Notes: generated from the sequence alone by a model not told the origin. DNA of 45,673 bases from an uncultured Alphaproteobacteria bacterium (GCA_937776645.1 CALMRI010000046.1:1-45673); one strand, 5' to 3'. Shown: positions 24,711 to 33,219, counted from the stretch's first letter. Made by a program: numbers and translations.

Positions 24711-24739
24711 AAGTTAATTCTCCCGGTGAAATTTTAAAA

Positions 24740-24768
24740 TGGCGTCGCGGCCATTGACCGCGACGCCA
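24740..24768 (-). promoter_or_regulatory. Intercistronic hairpin between dctP and dctQ
   Basis: A perfect 11-base stem (TGGCGTCGCGG at 24740-24750 paired with CCGCGACGCCA at 24758-24768) with a 7-base loop. On the minus strand it follows the dctP stop and is trailed by ATTTTAAAATTT, which is not a continuous T-run. Such hairpins between a binding-protein gene and its permease genes often protect the upstream mRNA or partly stop transcription, so that more binding protein is made than permease. That role is inferred. Confidence 0.7.
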
Positions 24769-24792
24769 AATCATTAACGCTCGGTGGTATAA

Positions 24793-25875
24793 CTAGAGCG
24801 CAGCCTTCATGCCCGAGATCTTGCCGATCGTCGCATTCCACTCGTCGACACATTTCTGCGTGCCACAACGCTTGGCCCAACGCTTCAGAACGAAGTTCTC
24901 GACCACGCTCTGCAGCATCACCTTATCGGCGGCCGTCGGTTCGATGGCGGTCATGTTGCCAACCTGGGTATCGCAAGGACCTTGCGCGTTGCAGTCCATG
25001 CCCCGCTGGTCGTTGAGAGCAGTGGCGGCCCACATTTCTTCCTCAAGCGGCGCGAGTTGCGCCTTGAAAAAGTTCTGGGTTTCCTCGTCCAGGCTATTCC
25101 ATTTCTTGAGGTTCATAGCCAGGAAGGACGAGGCATAGCCAAGCCGGATGCGGATGTTGTGGGTAACTACCTGCCACCACTTGGCATTGTAGGCCGGCAA
25201 GGTGCCGGTCAAGCCGCAATCGGCGACGCCCTTTTGCAGAGCCGGCACGACCTCGGCGAAGGCGATGGTGACGGCAGTGCCACCGACGCCAGCGATGAAG
25301 TCACCCAGCGTGGTGGAGTAGGTGCGGATTTTCTTGCCCGCGAGTTTGTCGAGGCCGTACTCCGTGACGCTCTTGTCACCGAGGTTGCAGAACAACTGCT
25401 GGCTCGGCCAAGCGTAGATCATCAGAAGCTTGGCGTCATACTTCTCCTCGAATTCCCGAGCGAGAATGTGGCGATAGGCTTCGTTGGCTTTGCGGTACGT
25501 CGGCAGGTCCTGAATCACGCCGGCCAGATCCGCGCCCTCGATCGCCGGGCTGTCCTGAGCCACGTAAGTCGTAACACCGTGGACGGCATCGAAGACGCCG
25601 AGCTTCAGTAGACGCATGATCTCGTAACCGGACAAGCCGAGCTCGGTCTGTGATTTGGCGTTAGCGGTAAGCTTGCCGCCCGAGAGCTTGGGCAGACGCT
25701 CGTTCCAGAACGGGCCTTCACGCTCTTTCCAGTGATCAAGAAAGCCCCAAGTTCCAACGACTCGGAACTCTTGTTCTTTCATTTCTGCAGAAGCAGGTCC
25801 AGCGGCAACAGTAAGCGCTAGTGCGCCAACCGCTGCGAAGGCGACTGCCGCTTTCTTAAGCGTAGTTATTTTCAT
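24793..25875 (-). CDS. dctP: TRAP transporter substrate-binding protein
   Basis: A periplasmic protein of 360 residues. The N-terminal Sec signal peptide (MKITTLKKAAVAFAAVGALA, cleavage probably after the AxA at GPASA, residue 30) is clear. The mature part has the DctP pattern: FRVVGTWGFLDHW, GVTTYVAQDSP, LMIYAWPSQQLFCN with the ligand-contacting region, and GKKIRTYSTTLGDFI with the conserved Arg that pairs with the carboxylate of the substrate in most members. The C-terminus has four Cys (CNAQGPC and CGTQKC), an unusual number that could form disulfides. The frame is open to 25920, but the ATG at 25875 has GGAGG directly upstream. First gene of the operon. Confidence 0.94.
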   Translation of the reverse strand: MKITTLKKAAVAFAAVGALALTVAAGPASAEMKEQEFRVVGTWGFLDHWKEREGPFWNERLPKLSGGKLTANAKSQTELGLSGYEIMRLLKLGVFDAVHGVTTYVAQDSPAIEGADLAGVIQDLPTYRKANEAYRHILAREFEEKYDAKLLMIYAWPSQQLFCNLGDKSVTEYGLDKLAGKKIRTYSTTLGDFIAGVGGTAVTIAFAEVVPALQKGVADCGLTGTLPAYNAKWWQVVTHNIRIRLGYASSFLAMNLKKWNSLDEETQNFFKAQLAPLEEEMWAATALNDQRGMDCNAQGPCDTQVGNMTAIEPTAADKVMLQSVVENFVLKRWAKRCGTQKCVDEWNATIGKISGMKAAL

Positions 25876-25902
25876 TGTAACCTCCCTATTTTCCCAGACC
25901 AA

Positions 25903-25931
25903 ACCATAGTGACACGGCACAAGTGGGGCAA
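25903..25931 (-). promoter_or_regulatory. Candidate sigma-70 promoter of the TRAP operon
   Basis: On the minus strand TTGCCC (25926-25931) and TATGGT (25903-25908) are spaced by 17 bases. They match the consensus at 4/6 positions each. Transcription would start near 25896, about 20 bases before the dctP start codon. No operator could be recognised. The rest of 25932-26130 holds no gene that I can support. Confidence 0.4.
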
Positions 25932-26130
25932 CTATTTTCCGGCATCGTATCGGTCGGGGGTGACGGAAGGCCAGTTAAGTTGCAACCCTGCGGCGATAAA
26001 CCGCGCGCCGCGCCATTTCGGTTCGGGTGTTCGTGCCGTTGCCGAGCCCGGCAAAGGATACTTGGTTGCCTCGGTATCACAGCGCTGTTCTACTTGGCAG
26101 CAATGGGTTCTGAGGGTGAAGGAGAGACAG

Positions 26131-27025
26131 ATGCCGCAGGTTACCACCGACGATGAGGTGAAATTGCACTACGAGGAGGCCGGCGATGGCACGCCGGTGA
26201 TCTTTGTGCACGAATTCGCTGGCGATATCCGGAGCTGGGAGCCGCAGATGCGTCACTTCTCGCGGCGTTATCGGGCGGTAGCCTATAACGCCCGCGGCTA
26301 TCCGCCGTCGGATGTGCCGAGCCAGGCGGATAAATATTCGCAGCAACGGGCTTGCGACGATATCAGAGCGTTGATGGATGGTCTTGGGATCGACGTCGCG
26401 CATATCGTCGGCCTTTCGATGGGCGGCTTCGCCACCCTGCATTTCGGCTTTGAGTATCCGGACCGGGCCCTCTCGTTAGTGGTCGGCGGTTGCGGATATG
26501 GAGCCGAGCCCGACAAGCGGGACCAGTTTCAGAGGGAAACGCTTGCCACGATCGAGAAAATTAGCGGTGAAACCATGGCCGTTGCCGGCGTTGCCTATGC
26601 CAGCGGTCCGACACGGGTGCAATATCAGAACAAGGACCCGCGGGGTTGGAAGGAGTTCGAGACTCAGCTGCGCGATCATTCGACCGATGGCTGCAGCCAA
26701 TACCATGATGGGGGTGCAGCGGCTGCGGCCATCGCTTTATGATCTGGAGGACCAGATGCGGGCCCTGACCGTGCCCACTTTGATCATCAATGGCGATGAG
26801 GACGAGCCCTGCCTCGATCCCGGCCTGTTCATGAAGCGGACGATCTCGTCCAGCGCCATGGTGACCCTGCCGCGCTCCGGCCACACCATCAATCTGGAGG
26901 AGCCGACCATGTTCAACTGGTTCGTCGATGATTTCCTGCATCAAGTCGAGTCCGGGAATTGGGGGTTGCGCGACCCACGCTCGCAATCCGGCGGCATCCT
27001 CGGCGATACCGGCAAGGGGGGCTGA
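26131..27025 (+). pseudogene. Alpha/beta hydrolase, frameshifted near 26692
   Basis: The ATG at 26131 has GGAG upstream and opens a typical alpha/beta hydrolase: VIFVHEFAGDIRSWEPQMRH, YNARGYPPSD, and nucleophile elbow GLSMGG with Ser. The frame derails after QLRDHSTDG and ends at 26742 with a run of alanines. The missing C-terminal half continues one frame over to 27025 (AANTMMGVQRLRPSLYDLED, PTLIINGDEDEPC with the acid, PRSGHTINLEEP with the His). One extra base near 26692 explains this. If the base were removed, the protein would have about 297 residues and a full triad. It may be a true mutation or a sequencing error. The downstream SDR starts three bases after its stop. Confidence 0.85.
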
Positions 27026-27028
27026 ACA

Positions 27029-27787
27029 ATGCGGTTAGCGGGACGAGCGGCCTTTATAACCGGCGCGGCCAAGGGTATTGGCCTTGCCGTCGCCAAGGCT
27101 TTCGCAGCGGAGGGCGCCCAGGTAGCGCTCGCCGATCTCAGCGGGGATGACGCGTGCGCTGAGGCGGCGGCTATTGAAGCCGAATGCGGCGTTCGGGCGA
27201 TTGGCCTCGATTGCAATGTCGCCGATAGCGCCTCGTTGAAGGCTGCGGTGGACGCGGCTGCGAAAAGCTTTGGCAAGCTCGACACCTTAGCCTGCATGGC
27301 TGCGACCTTGACTGCCCAGCTCGATGTCGTCGATCTCTCGGAGGAGGACTGGGAGCGTACGGTTCGGGTCAACCTGACCGGCTCGTTCCTCGCCTGCAAA
27401 CATGTGATCCCGCATATGCGCACGGCCGGCGGTGGCTCGATCATCCTGACGGCGTCGCAGATGGGACAAGTGGCTTGGCCAGGCTCGACTGCCTATTGCA
27501 CGACCAAAGGGGCGATCCTTCAGCTGGTCAAGGGCGTCGCTCTCGACCACAAGGATGAGAATATTCGCTGCAACAGCATTTCGCCCGGCGGCGTCGCGAC
27601 CGATCGGTTGTTGGCACGCTGGGGGGACTTGGAGACGGCGGAGCGCGAATGGGGGCCCAAGCATGCTCTCGGTCGGCTTGGCCAACCTCACGAAATCGCC
27701 GCCGGAGCGGTGTTTCTGGCGAGCGGCGAATCCAGTTTCATGACCGGCGCTGATCTGCTGCTCGATGGCGGATACACGGCCTGGTAA
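27029..27787 (+). CDS. SDR-family NAD(P)-dependent oxidoreductase
   Basis: A protein of 252 residues, the classical SDR size. The cofactor motif is TGAAKGIG (11-18), with Asp36 in ALADLSG pointing to NAD rather than NADP. The catalytic set is Asn115 (VNLTGS), Ser143 (LTASQMG), Tyr156 and Lys160 (YCTTK). The C-terminus ends FMTGADLLLDGGYTAW, as in most family members. It follows the frameshifted hydrolase by three bases and precedes the ATC-hydrolase-like gene, so all three probably formed one operon. It likely oxidises or reduces an alcohol/ketone intermediate. The substrate is not known. Confidence 0.92.
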   Translation: MRLAGRAAFITGAAKGIGLAVAKAFAAEGAQVALADLSGDDACAEAAAIEAECGVRAIGLDCNVADSASLKAAVDAAAKSFGKLDTLACMAATLTAQLDVVDLSEEDWERTVRVNLTGSFLACKHVIPHMRTAGGGSIILTASQMGQVAWPGSTAYCTTKGAILQLVKGVALDHKDENIRCNSISPGGVATDRLLARWGDLETAEREWGPKHALGRLGQPHEIAAGAVFLASGESSFMTGADLLLDGGYTAW

Positions 27788-27797
27788 GGGGGGAACC

Positions 27798-28262
27798 ATG
27801 ACAGATCTACCTATCCTGGAGCTTCGTCGGATCGAGGCGAATATAGTCAAGCCAATCTACGACGAGATGGTCGAGCGTCTGGGGCGCGAACAAGCTCAGT
27901 CTATTCTCGGCGCGGCGATCGAAAAAGCGGCGATCGAACAGGGCGCCTCGATGGCGGCAGAATCGCCGGGTGGACCCAGCCTACGCGCGTTTATCGATCT
28001 GTTCGAGCGCTGGAAGGCGGGCGGGGCACTTGAGGTCGAGGTCAAGCACGAAGCGAACGATCGATTTGACTTCAACATCACCCGGTGCCGCTATTCCGAG
28101 ATGTACAAGGAGATGGAGATGGGCGATATCGGCCATTTGCTTTCTTGTGGCCGCGATGGCTCGTTTTGTACCGGCTATGATCCGAGCATCAAACTAGAGC
28201 GAACACAGACCATCATGAGCGGCGCCAGCCATTGCGATTTTCGTTACACCGTCGAAAAGTAG
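27798..28262 (+). CDS. L-2-amino-thiazoline-4-carboxylate hydrolase-like protein
   Basis: A protein of 154 residues from the ATG at 27798, which has GGGG directly upstream. It shows the pattern of the ATC-hydrolase family (PF14196): an N-terminal helical region with a Glu/Arg-rich stretch, then FNITRCRYSEMYKEM, then GHLLSCGRDGSFCTGYDPSIKLERTQTIMSGA split over the second half, and CDFRY near the end. The Cys residues of CRYSEM and SCGRD and the final HCDFRY are the most conserved points. The founding enzyme opens a thiazoline ring in bacterial cysteine production. Many relatives have unknown substrates. It follows the SDR gene by 10 bases. Confidence 0.8.
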   Translation: MTDLPILELRRIEANIVKPIYDEMVERLGREQAQSILGAAIEKAAIEQGASMAAESPGGPSLRAFIDLFERWKAGGALEVEVKHEANDRFDFNITRCRYSEMYKEMEMGDIGHLLSCGRDGSFCTGYDPSIKLERTQTIMSGASHCDFRYTVEK

Positions 28263-28427
28263 GTTTCGTGTGAGACGCGCGGTTTCTCAGCGGAACATGG
28301 TGTCGGCTCGGAAAAGCGCCAGGCCCTGGCGTCGCACGCCATGCCGGTCCGCCTCGGTCTGATGCGCGCGATCAAGACGGCGCTCGACCCGGATGGGATT
28401 ATGCATCCGGGCAAGGTGTTTCTTTAG
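28263..28427 (+). pseudogene. 3' remnant of a FAD-linked oxidase (GlcD/D-lactate dehydrogenase type)
   Basis: Directly after the ATC-hydrolase stop, the same reading frame gives about 50 residues ending at a TAG (28425-28427). They read GFSAEHGVGSEKRQALASHA, then IKTALDPDGIMHPGKVFL. That is the C-terminal end of FAD-binding oxidases of the GlcD family (S.EHGIG....K, ALDP.GI.NPGKV). No start codon, FAD-binding domain or upstream part is present, so only the tail survived. The gene that lost it may once have belonged to this catabolic cluster. The left boundary is approximate, as conservation begins only near 28281. 28428-28612 holds no other gene. Confidence 0.75.
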
Positions 28428-28612
28428 CGCATGCACTCTGGCTGATCGGCTAAAAATAACCTCATCCTACCTCACGCCATCCCCATCCCGACCAAGCGGA
28501 ACAATCATCCTGTCGATGACAGGCCTGGGCAGGGTTAGGTTGGGCCACTGCCGGCTGGTTTCCCCTCCTCTTGACGGATAGGGTCGGGCGAACATCGACG
28601 GGAGCGCACGGC

Positions 28613-29743
28613 ATGGGTCCACTCAAGGGTATCAAGATCATCGAGCTTGCGGGGATCGGTCCGGGGCCGATGGCCGCGATGATGCTTGCGGATATGGGAG
28701 CGACGGTTCTCAGGGTCGAGCGGGCCGAACCCAGCGGTCTTGGCGTGCAGCGGCCATTGAATTGCGACATCACCCTGCGGTCACGCAAAGCGATCGCGCT
28801 CAATCTGAAACAGCCTGAGGACCGCGACCGGGTGCTGCGCCTGGTCGAGGAGGCCGACGTGCTGATCGAAGGCTTCCGGCCTGGTGTCACCGAACGGCTG
28901 GGCCTGGGGCCGGACGACTGTTTTGCGCGCAACGCCAAGCTGGTCTACGGCCGGATGACCGGGTTTGGCCAGGATGGCCCGATGGCGCAGGCGGCCGGCC
29001 ATGACCTCAACTATATCGCCATGAGCGGCGCTTTGAGCGCGATTGGCCGCGCCGGACAGCCGCCAACCCCGCCGTTGAACCTGGTTGGCGACTATGGCGG
29101 CGGCGCTCTCTATCTTGTCGTCGGGGTTTTGGCGGCTCTGTTGGAGACCGGTGGCTCTGGTAAGGGCCAAGTGGTTGATGCGGCGATGGTCGACGGCGCG
29201 GCGTCGTTGATGGCGGCGCCTTTCGGGATGTTCGCGGCTGGCCTGTTGACCAAAACCCGGGGCGCCAATGTCCTGGATTCCGGCTCGTATTTTTATGATT
29301 CCTATGAGTGCGCCGATGGCAAATACGTCTCCGTCGCCGCCATAGAGCCAAAATTCCATGCCGAAATGCTGGAGTTGATGGAGCTTGATCCGTCAATCGT
29401 CACCAAGCAGATGGATCGAGCCGATTGGCCTCGGCTGAAACAGACCATCGGCGATCGCTTTAAAACCAAGACCCGGGACCAGTGGGTCGCGATCATGGGC
29501 GGCAGCGATGCCTGTTTCGCCCCGGTTCTGGAGATGGATGAGGTGGCGGACGACCCGCACAACAAGGCCCGTAAGACCTTCATCGAATTGGATGGCGTGG
29601 TCCAACCGGCGCCGGCGCCGCGCTTTAGCCGGACCCCGAATCCAGCCCCGACGCCGCCGCTACGGGCCCATATGGTGGCCCTCGATGACGCGTTGTCCGG
29701 GTGGTTGCCGGCGGCTGAGATCGATACCTGGAAGGCCGTCTGA
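28613..29743 (+). CDS. CaiB/BaiF CoA-transferase family protein, alpha-methylacyl-CoA racemase-like
   Basis: A protein of 376 residues starting MGPLKGIKIIELAGIGPGPM. It fits the racemase (AMACR/MCR) branch better than CoA transferases. The segment AGHDLNYIAMSGAL with His130, PPLNLVGDYGGG with Asp160, and VAAIEPKFHA with Glu245 line up with the His126/Asp156/Glu241 set of the mycobacterial racemase at a constant offset of four. It would interconvert (R)- and (S)-2-methylacyl-CoA esters. The ATG at 28613 has GGGAG upstream. The acyl-CoA dehydrogenase gene follows in the same direction after 26 bases, in line with branched-chain acyl-CoA breakdown. Alternative start at 28571 is unlikely. Confidence 0.9.
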   Translation: MGPLKGIKIIELAGIGPGPMAAMMLADMGATVLRVERAEPSGLGVQRPLNCDITLRSRKAIALNLKQPEDRDRVLRLVEEADVLIEGFRPGVTERLGLGPDDCFARNAKLVYGRMTGFGQDGPMAQAAGHDLNYIAMSGALSAIGRAGQPPTPPLNLVGDYGGGALYLVVGVLAALLETGGSGKGQVVDAAMVDGAASLMAAPFGMFAAGLLTKTRGANVLDSGSYFYDSYECADGKYVSVAAIEPKFHAEMLELMELDPSIVTKQMDRADWPRLKQTIGDRFKTKTRDQWVAIMGGSDACFAPVLEMDEVADDPHNKARKTFIELDGVVQPAPAPRFSRTPNPAPTPPLRAHMVALDDALSGWLPAAEIDTWKAV

Positions 29744-29769
29744 AGTGATTTGGTTGCGGGGGAAGCAGC

Positions 29770-30918
29770 ATGTTTCTTGACATCAGTGAAGAGCACCAAC
29801 AGATCCGCGACATGGTCCGGCGAGTGGCCTTGGAAAAGGTCGCACCGCGGGCTGATGAGATCGACGCGACGGCGGAATATCCGCAGGATATGTTCGACCT
29901 GTTGCGTGATTTAGGTCTGTTCACCTTGCCGTTTCCGGAACGCTATGGCGGCACCGGCAGTATCCTTGGCGCGTGTATGGCGATCGAGGAATTTGGCCGG
30001 ATTTGCTACAATACGGCCTACCTTCTGGTGGTCCAATGGGTGCCGTTTGGCGCGATCCTGGCGGGCGGCTCGCCGGAGCAGCAGGAACGTTATCTGCCCG
30101 GTCTTGCCAGCGGCGAGCTGCGCGGCGCCTTCTCCACCACAGAGGCGCAGAGCGGCTCGGATGTCGCCGGCATCCGCACCCGTGCCGACGCGGTTCCCGG
30201 CGGCTACCGGATCAACGGCACTAAGATCTGGTGCACGAATTCCTCCGTCGCGGATTTTGTCGTGGTTGCCGCGCGCAGTGGCGATACAGAGGGTCGGGGG
30301 GCGATCAATTTCTTCATCGTCGACCGTGACACGCCCGGTTTCAACATCGGTCCGCCGGAAAAGAAGATGGGCGCGCGCGGGATACCGTCCTGTCCGCTGT
30401 TCTTTGACGATGCTTTCGTGCCGGCTAACGCGATGCTGGGAGAGCCGGGTAAGGGTTTTCGCATTGTCATGGAGGCTTTCAACATTTCACGACCGATTAT
30501 CGGCGCGCGCGGCGTTGGCCTAGCTCAGGGTGCCTATGACCATGCCTTGGCCTTTGTCCGCGATCGCGCCGCCTTCGGTCAGTCGGTGGTGGATTTCCAG
30601 GGTGTGCGATGGATGCTGGCGGATATGCATATCCAGACCGAGGCGGCGCGCGGCCTGGTCTACAAATGCGCCGCTTCGGCTGATGCTGGAATGACCGGCA
30701 AGCCCTTGGCGATGCAGGCAGCGGTTGCCAAGTGCCATGCCAGCGATACCGCCATGAAGGTGGCGACGGATGCGGTGCAGCTGTTCGGGGCGGCGGGCAT
30801 ATCCGGTGACTATCCGATCAATCGCTATTTTCGCGATGCCAAGGTCTTGCAGATCGTCGAGGGCACCCAGCAAATTCAGCGAAATATCATCGGCCGGTAT
30901 CTCGTGGATGGCGTCTGA
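29770..30918 (+). CDS. Acyl-CoA dehydrogenase family protein
   Basis: A protein of 382 residues, normal for the family. Visible signatures are the FAD-contacting AFSTTEAQSGSDVAGI (about 118-133) and IWCTNSSVADFVVV, and in the C-terminal helical domain DRAAFGQSVVDFQGVRWMLA. The late IVEGTQQIQRNIIGRYL has the catalytic-base Glu at about 364. It oxidises an acyl-CoA thioester at the alpha-beta bond and passes electrons to ETF. It comes after the racemase-like gene, 26 bases away, and before an MFS transporter gene, 18 bases away. All three probably form one operon. The chain length or branching of the substrate cannot be read from the sequence. Confidence 0.95.
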   Translation: MFLDISEEHQQIRDMVRRVALEKVAPRADEIDATAEYPQDMFDLLRDLGLFTLPFPERYGGTGSILGACMAIEEFGRICYNTAYLLVVQWVPFGAILAGGSPEQQERYLPGLASGELRGAFSTTEAQSGSDVAGIRTRADAVPGGYRINGTKIWCTNSSVADFVVVAARSGDTEGRGAINFFIVDRDTPGFNIGPPEKKMGARGIPSCPLFFDDAFVPANAMLGEPGKGFRIVMEAFNISRPIIGARGVGLAQGAYDHALAFVRDRAAFGQSVVDFQGVRWMLADMHIQTEAARGLVYKCAASADAGMTGKPLAMQAAVAKCHASDTAMKVATDAVQLFGAAGISGDYPINRYFRDAKVLQIVEGTQQIQRNIIGRYLVDGV

Positions 30919-30936
30919 ACTCGCATACCTGAAACC

Positions 30937-32199
30937 ATGCCGGTCCCGATCAAAATGTCTCCGGCGACCCTGGTTAGCGTGGTTTGCGTCGCTCAGGTCT
31001 TCGCCCAATTGGGTTCGTATGCCTATCCGGCATTGATGCCCGGTTTCATGAGCCGCTGGGAGCTGAGTAATGGCCAGGCTGGGACAATAACCGCAGCGTT
31101 CTATGCCGGTTATACCTGTGCGGTACCGATCCTGGTTACTTTGACCGATCGGATCGACCCTAAGCGGGTCTATCTGTTCGGTGTCGCCTGCATCGTGGTT
31201 TCCTACCTGTCCTTCGGGTTGCTGGCGGACGGCTTTGTCAGCGCCGCGATTTGCCGAACCGTGACCGGTATCGGCTGGGCCGGCACCTATATGACCGGGC
31301 TTAAGATGTTGGCGGATCGGGTCCACGGCCGCTTGATGACCCGGGCGGTGTCCTGGCATGCAGCCGGTATCGGCATCGCCGGCGGCCTGTCCTATGTGGT
31401 CTCGGACGGGCTTGATACCCTGGTCGGCTGGCGTTGGGCCTTCGTGATGCTGGCGATCTCGGCCAGCTGCGCCTGGATGGCGGTTCTGGTGCTGGTGCCG
31501 GGCAAGCGCCCCCAGACCGCTAGGCCCGGTGGTGGCCGGCTTTTCGACTTCAGGCCGATATTTAGAAATCGCTCGGCCATGGCCTATTCCATCGGCTATT
31601 GCGTTCATTCTTGGGAGTTGATGGCGCTCAAGGGATGGGCGGTGGCATTTCTTGCTTTTATCGCCATGCAAGGCGAGGCCGCGGATGTCTGGCTGCCGCC
31701 GACAGCGATTGCCACCTTGGTGGTTTTGTTTGGGGTCCTCGCCAGCCTGGCAGGTAATGAGATCTCGATCCGATTTGGTCGTCAGCGCCTGGTCAAGATC
31801 GCGATGGGCGCGACGATTGTGCTGGCCTCGACAATCGGCTTTTTGGGCATGTCGAGTTACCTGGCGGCGTCGCTATTCATCTTGATTTACACGGTGTTTA
31901 TCTGGCTCGACAGCTCGTCGCTTACCGCCGGAAGCGCAGCTAGCGCCGACCCGAGTCGGCGCGGCGCGACCTTGGCGATCCACTCGATGCTTGGCTATGG
32001 TGGCGGTTTTGTCGGTCCCTTGGCGATGGGTCTGATATTGGATTGGGCCGGCGGCATGTCACCGGAGGCCTGGGCTTACGGCTTTGGCCATATCGCGGTT
32101 GTCGTGTTGATCGGCCGGATTTCCTTTAGTCTCCTGCGCCCAAGGGATCTGGCGGGGGACCGGGCAAGGACGACCGATAAAGGCCTCACGAAAACCTGA
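30937..32199 (+). CDS. MFS transporter
   Basis: An inner-membrane protein of 420 residues with about 12 hydrophobic segments and a hydrophilic loop in the middle (PGKRPQTARPGGGRLFDFRP). The motif-A region after the second segment reads LVTLTDRIDPKRVYLFG, and AICRTVTGIGWAGTYMTGLK fits the segment 4-5 region. The start is uncertain, because an ATG at 30955 is also in frame and neither has a strong ribosome site. It follows the acyl-CoA dehydrogenase gene by 18 bases and so may import the acid degraded by the cluster. This is inferred from position. It is convergent with ruvX; the gap 32200-32317 holds no clear terminator. Confidence 0.85.
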   Translation: MPVPIKMSPATLVSVVCVAQVFAQLGSYAYPALMPGFMSRWELSNGQAGTITAAFYAGYTCAVPILVTLTDRIDPKRVYLFGVACIVVSYLSFGLLADGFVSAAICRTVTGIGWAGTYMTGLKMLADRVHGRLMTRAVSWHAAGIGIAGGLSYVVSDGLDTLVGWRWAFVMLAISASCAWMAVLVLVPGKRPQTARPGGGRLFDFRPIFRNRSAMAYSIGYCVHSWELMALKGWAVAFLAFIAMQGEAADVWLPPTAIATLVVLFGVLASLAGNEISIRFGRQRLVKIAMGATIVLASTIGFLGMSSYLAASLFILIYTVFIWLDSSSLTAGSAASADPSRRGATLAIHSMLGYGGGFVGPLAMGLILDWAGGMSPEAWAYGFGHIAVVVLIGRISFSLLRPRDLAGDRARTTDKGLTKT

Positions 32200-32317
32200 A
32201 GCTCACACTCTCCCGGGTGCGGCTGAAAAACAATCTGTGCCGAGTTCAAACGTACCAATTGGAGTTACCGTTCGAAATTATTGAAGTTTCTCCATCTCAA
32301 CTTCACATTCGATTCGG

Positions 32318-32791
32318 CTAACCAATTGCATCAAGCGCGGCTTGTAAAATATAGGCCGCCGCAGCTTGGTCGATTTTCTCGGCCCGGCGTTTGCGAGACA
32401 TATCAGCTTCGATCATCATTCGTTCGACCGCCATCGTGCTCATGCGCTCGTCCCAGAAGGCGTATGGCAGCGCGAGGCGCCGGGCCAACTCCAAGCACCA
32501 GTCACGGGTCGCCTGGGCTCGTGGCCCTTCGGTTCCGTCCATGTTGATCGGCAGTCCGACAAGCAGGCCGCCGATGCCTCTCTCGGTCACGATCCGCTCA
32601 ATCACCGCCGCGTCGACGGTTAGTTTGCCGCGCTTCAGAGTTGTGATAGGGCTGGCGATCTTGAAGGTGGGGTCGGATAAGGCGAGACCTATTGTCTTAC
32701 TACCCAGATCGATTCCGAGCAGCCGATAGCCCTTAGGCAGGCTGTTCGTTAATGCGCCGGGGTCGCCGAAGAGGAAGTCCTTGGCGGCCAT
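32318..32791 (-). CDS. ruvX: Putative pre-16S rRNA nuclease / Holliday junction resolvase RuvX (YqgF)
   Basis: A protein of 157 residues, slightly longer than the typical 140-150. The RNase-H-like fold is seen as LLGIDLGSKTIGLALSD (24-40), with the first Asp of the catalytic set. The middle has GIGGLLVGLPINMDGTEGPRA, where GLP...G is diagnostic. The C-terminal part has FWDERMSTMAVERMM and KIDQAAAAYILQAAL with the late catalytic Asp. The enzyme is essential in many bacteria and matures the 5' end of 16S rRNA. It is divergent from gatC, as in many alphaproteobacteria. The ATG at 32791 is well placed. Confidence 0.93.
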   Translation of the reverse strand: MAAKDFLFGDPGALTNSLPKGYRLLGIDLGSKTIGLALSDPTFKIASPITTLKRGKLTVDAAVIERIVTERGIGGLLVGLPINMDGTEGPRAQATRDWCLELARRLALPYAFWDERMSTMAVERMMIEADMSRKRRAEKIDQAAAAYILQAALDAIG

Positions 32792-32931
32792 CGGATCAGT
32801 TCCGTCCCGTTATTCACTCAAACGCGTTGCGTCCGAGGCCTGTATTTTTGTACATAACCAGACATTGTCCGCGGATATCAAAGCGCCCGCGGTTCCGTTT
32901 TCATCCGTCCGGTTCAGAAGAGGCTTATCCG

Positions 32932-33219
32932 ATGTCGCTCGACAAAGCCACCGTCAGCAATATCGCGCATCTCGCGCGGATCAAGGTCGATGATGACCAG
33001 CTCGAAACGATGGTCGGCGAGCTGAACAATATTCTCTCGTGGATTGAGCAGTTGAACGAGGTCGATACCGAGGGCGTGGCCCCTCTGGCCAGCGTGACCG
33101 GTCATCCGTTGCCGTTGCGTGCCGACGGGATCGCCGATGGCGGGTATCCGGAGCGGGTGCTGCTCAATGCACCGGACCGGGTGGCGGATTTCTATTCGGT
33201 ACCGAAGGTGGTCGAGTGA
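32932..33219 (+). CDS. gatC: Asp-tRNA(Asn)/Glu-tRNA(Gln) amidotransferase subunit C
   Basis: A small protein of 95 residues. It begins [20 protein letters not shown] and has the usual [19 protein letters not shown] helix pair, ending in [13 protein letters not shown]. The ATG at 32932 has AGAGG upstream. GatC wraps around GatA and GatB and stabilises the amidotransferase that turns misacylated Glu-tRNA(Gln) or Asp-tRNA(Asn) into Gln-tRNA and Asn-tRNA. Its stop overlaps the gatA start by one base (TGATG), so the three subunits are coupled. First gene of the operon gatC-gatA-gatB. Confidence 0.95.
   Translation: MSLDKATVSNIAHLARIKVDDDQLETMVGELNNILSWIEQLNEVDTEGVAPLASVTGHPLPLRADGIADGGYPERVLLNAPDRVADFYSVPKVVE

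Noticed and set aside
26680..26700. Programmed frameshifting in the alpha/beta hydrolase
   Set aside because: No slippery heptamer, pseudoknot or family precedent seen; a single extra base is the simpler reading.
30520..31671. 383-codon open frame on the minus strand
   Set aside because: Antisense of the acyl-CoA dehydrogenase and MFS genes, with low-complexity polar composition and no family motif.
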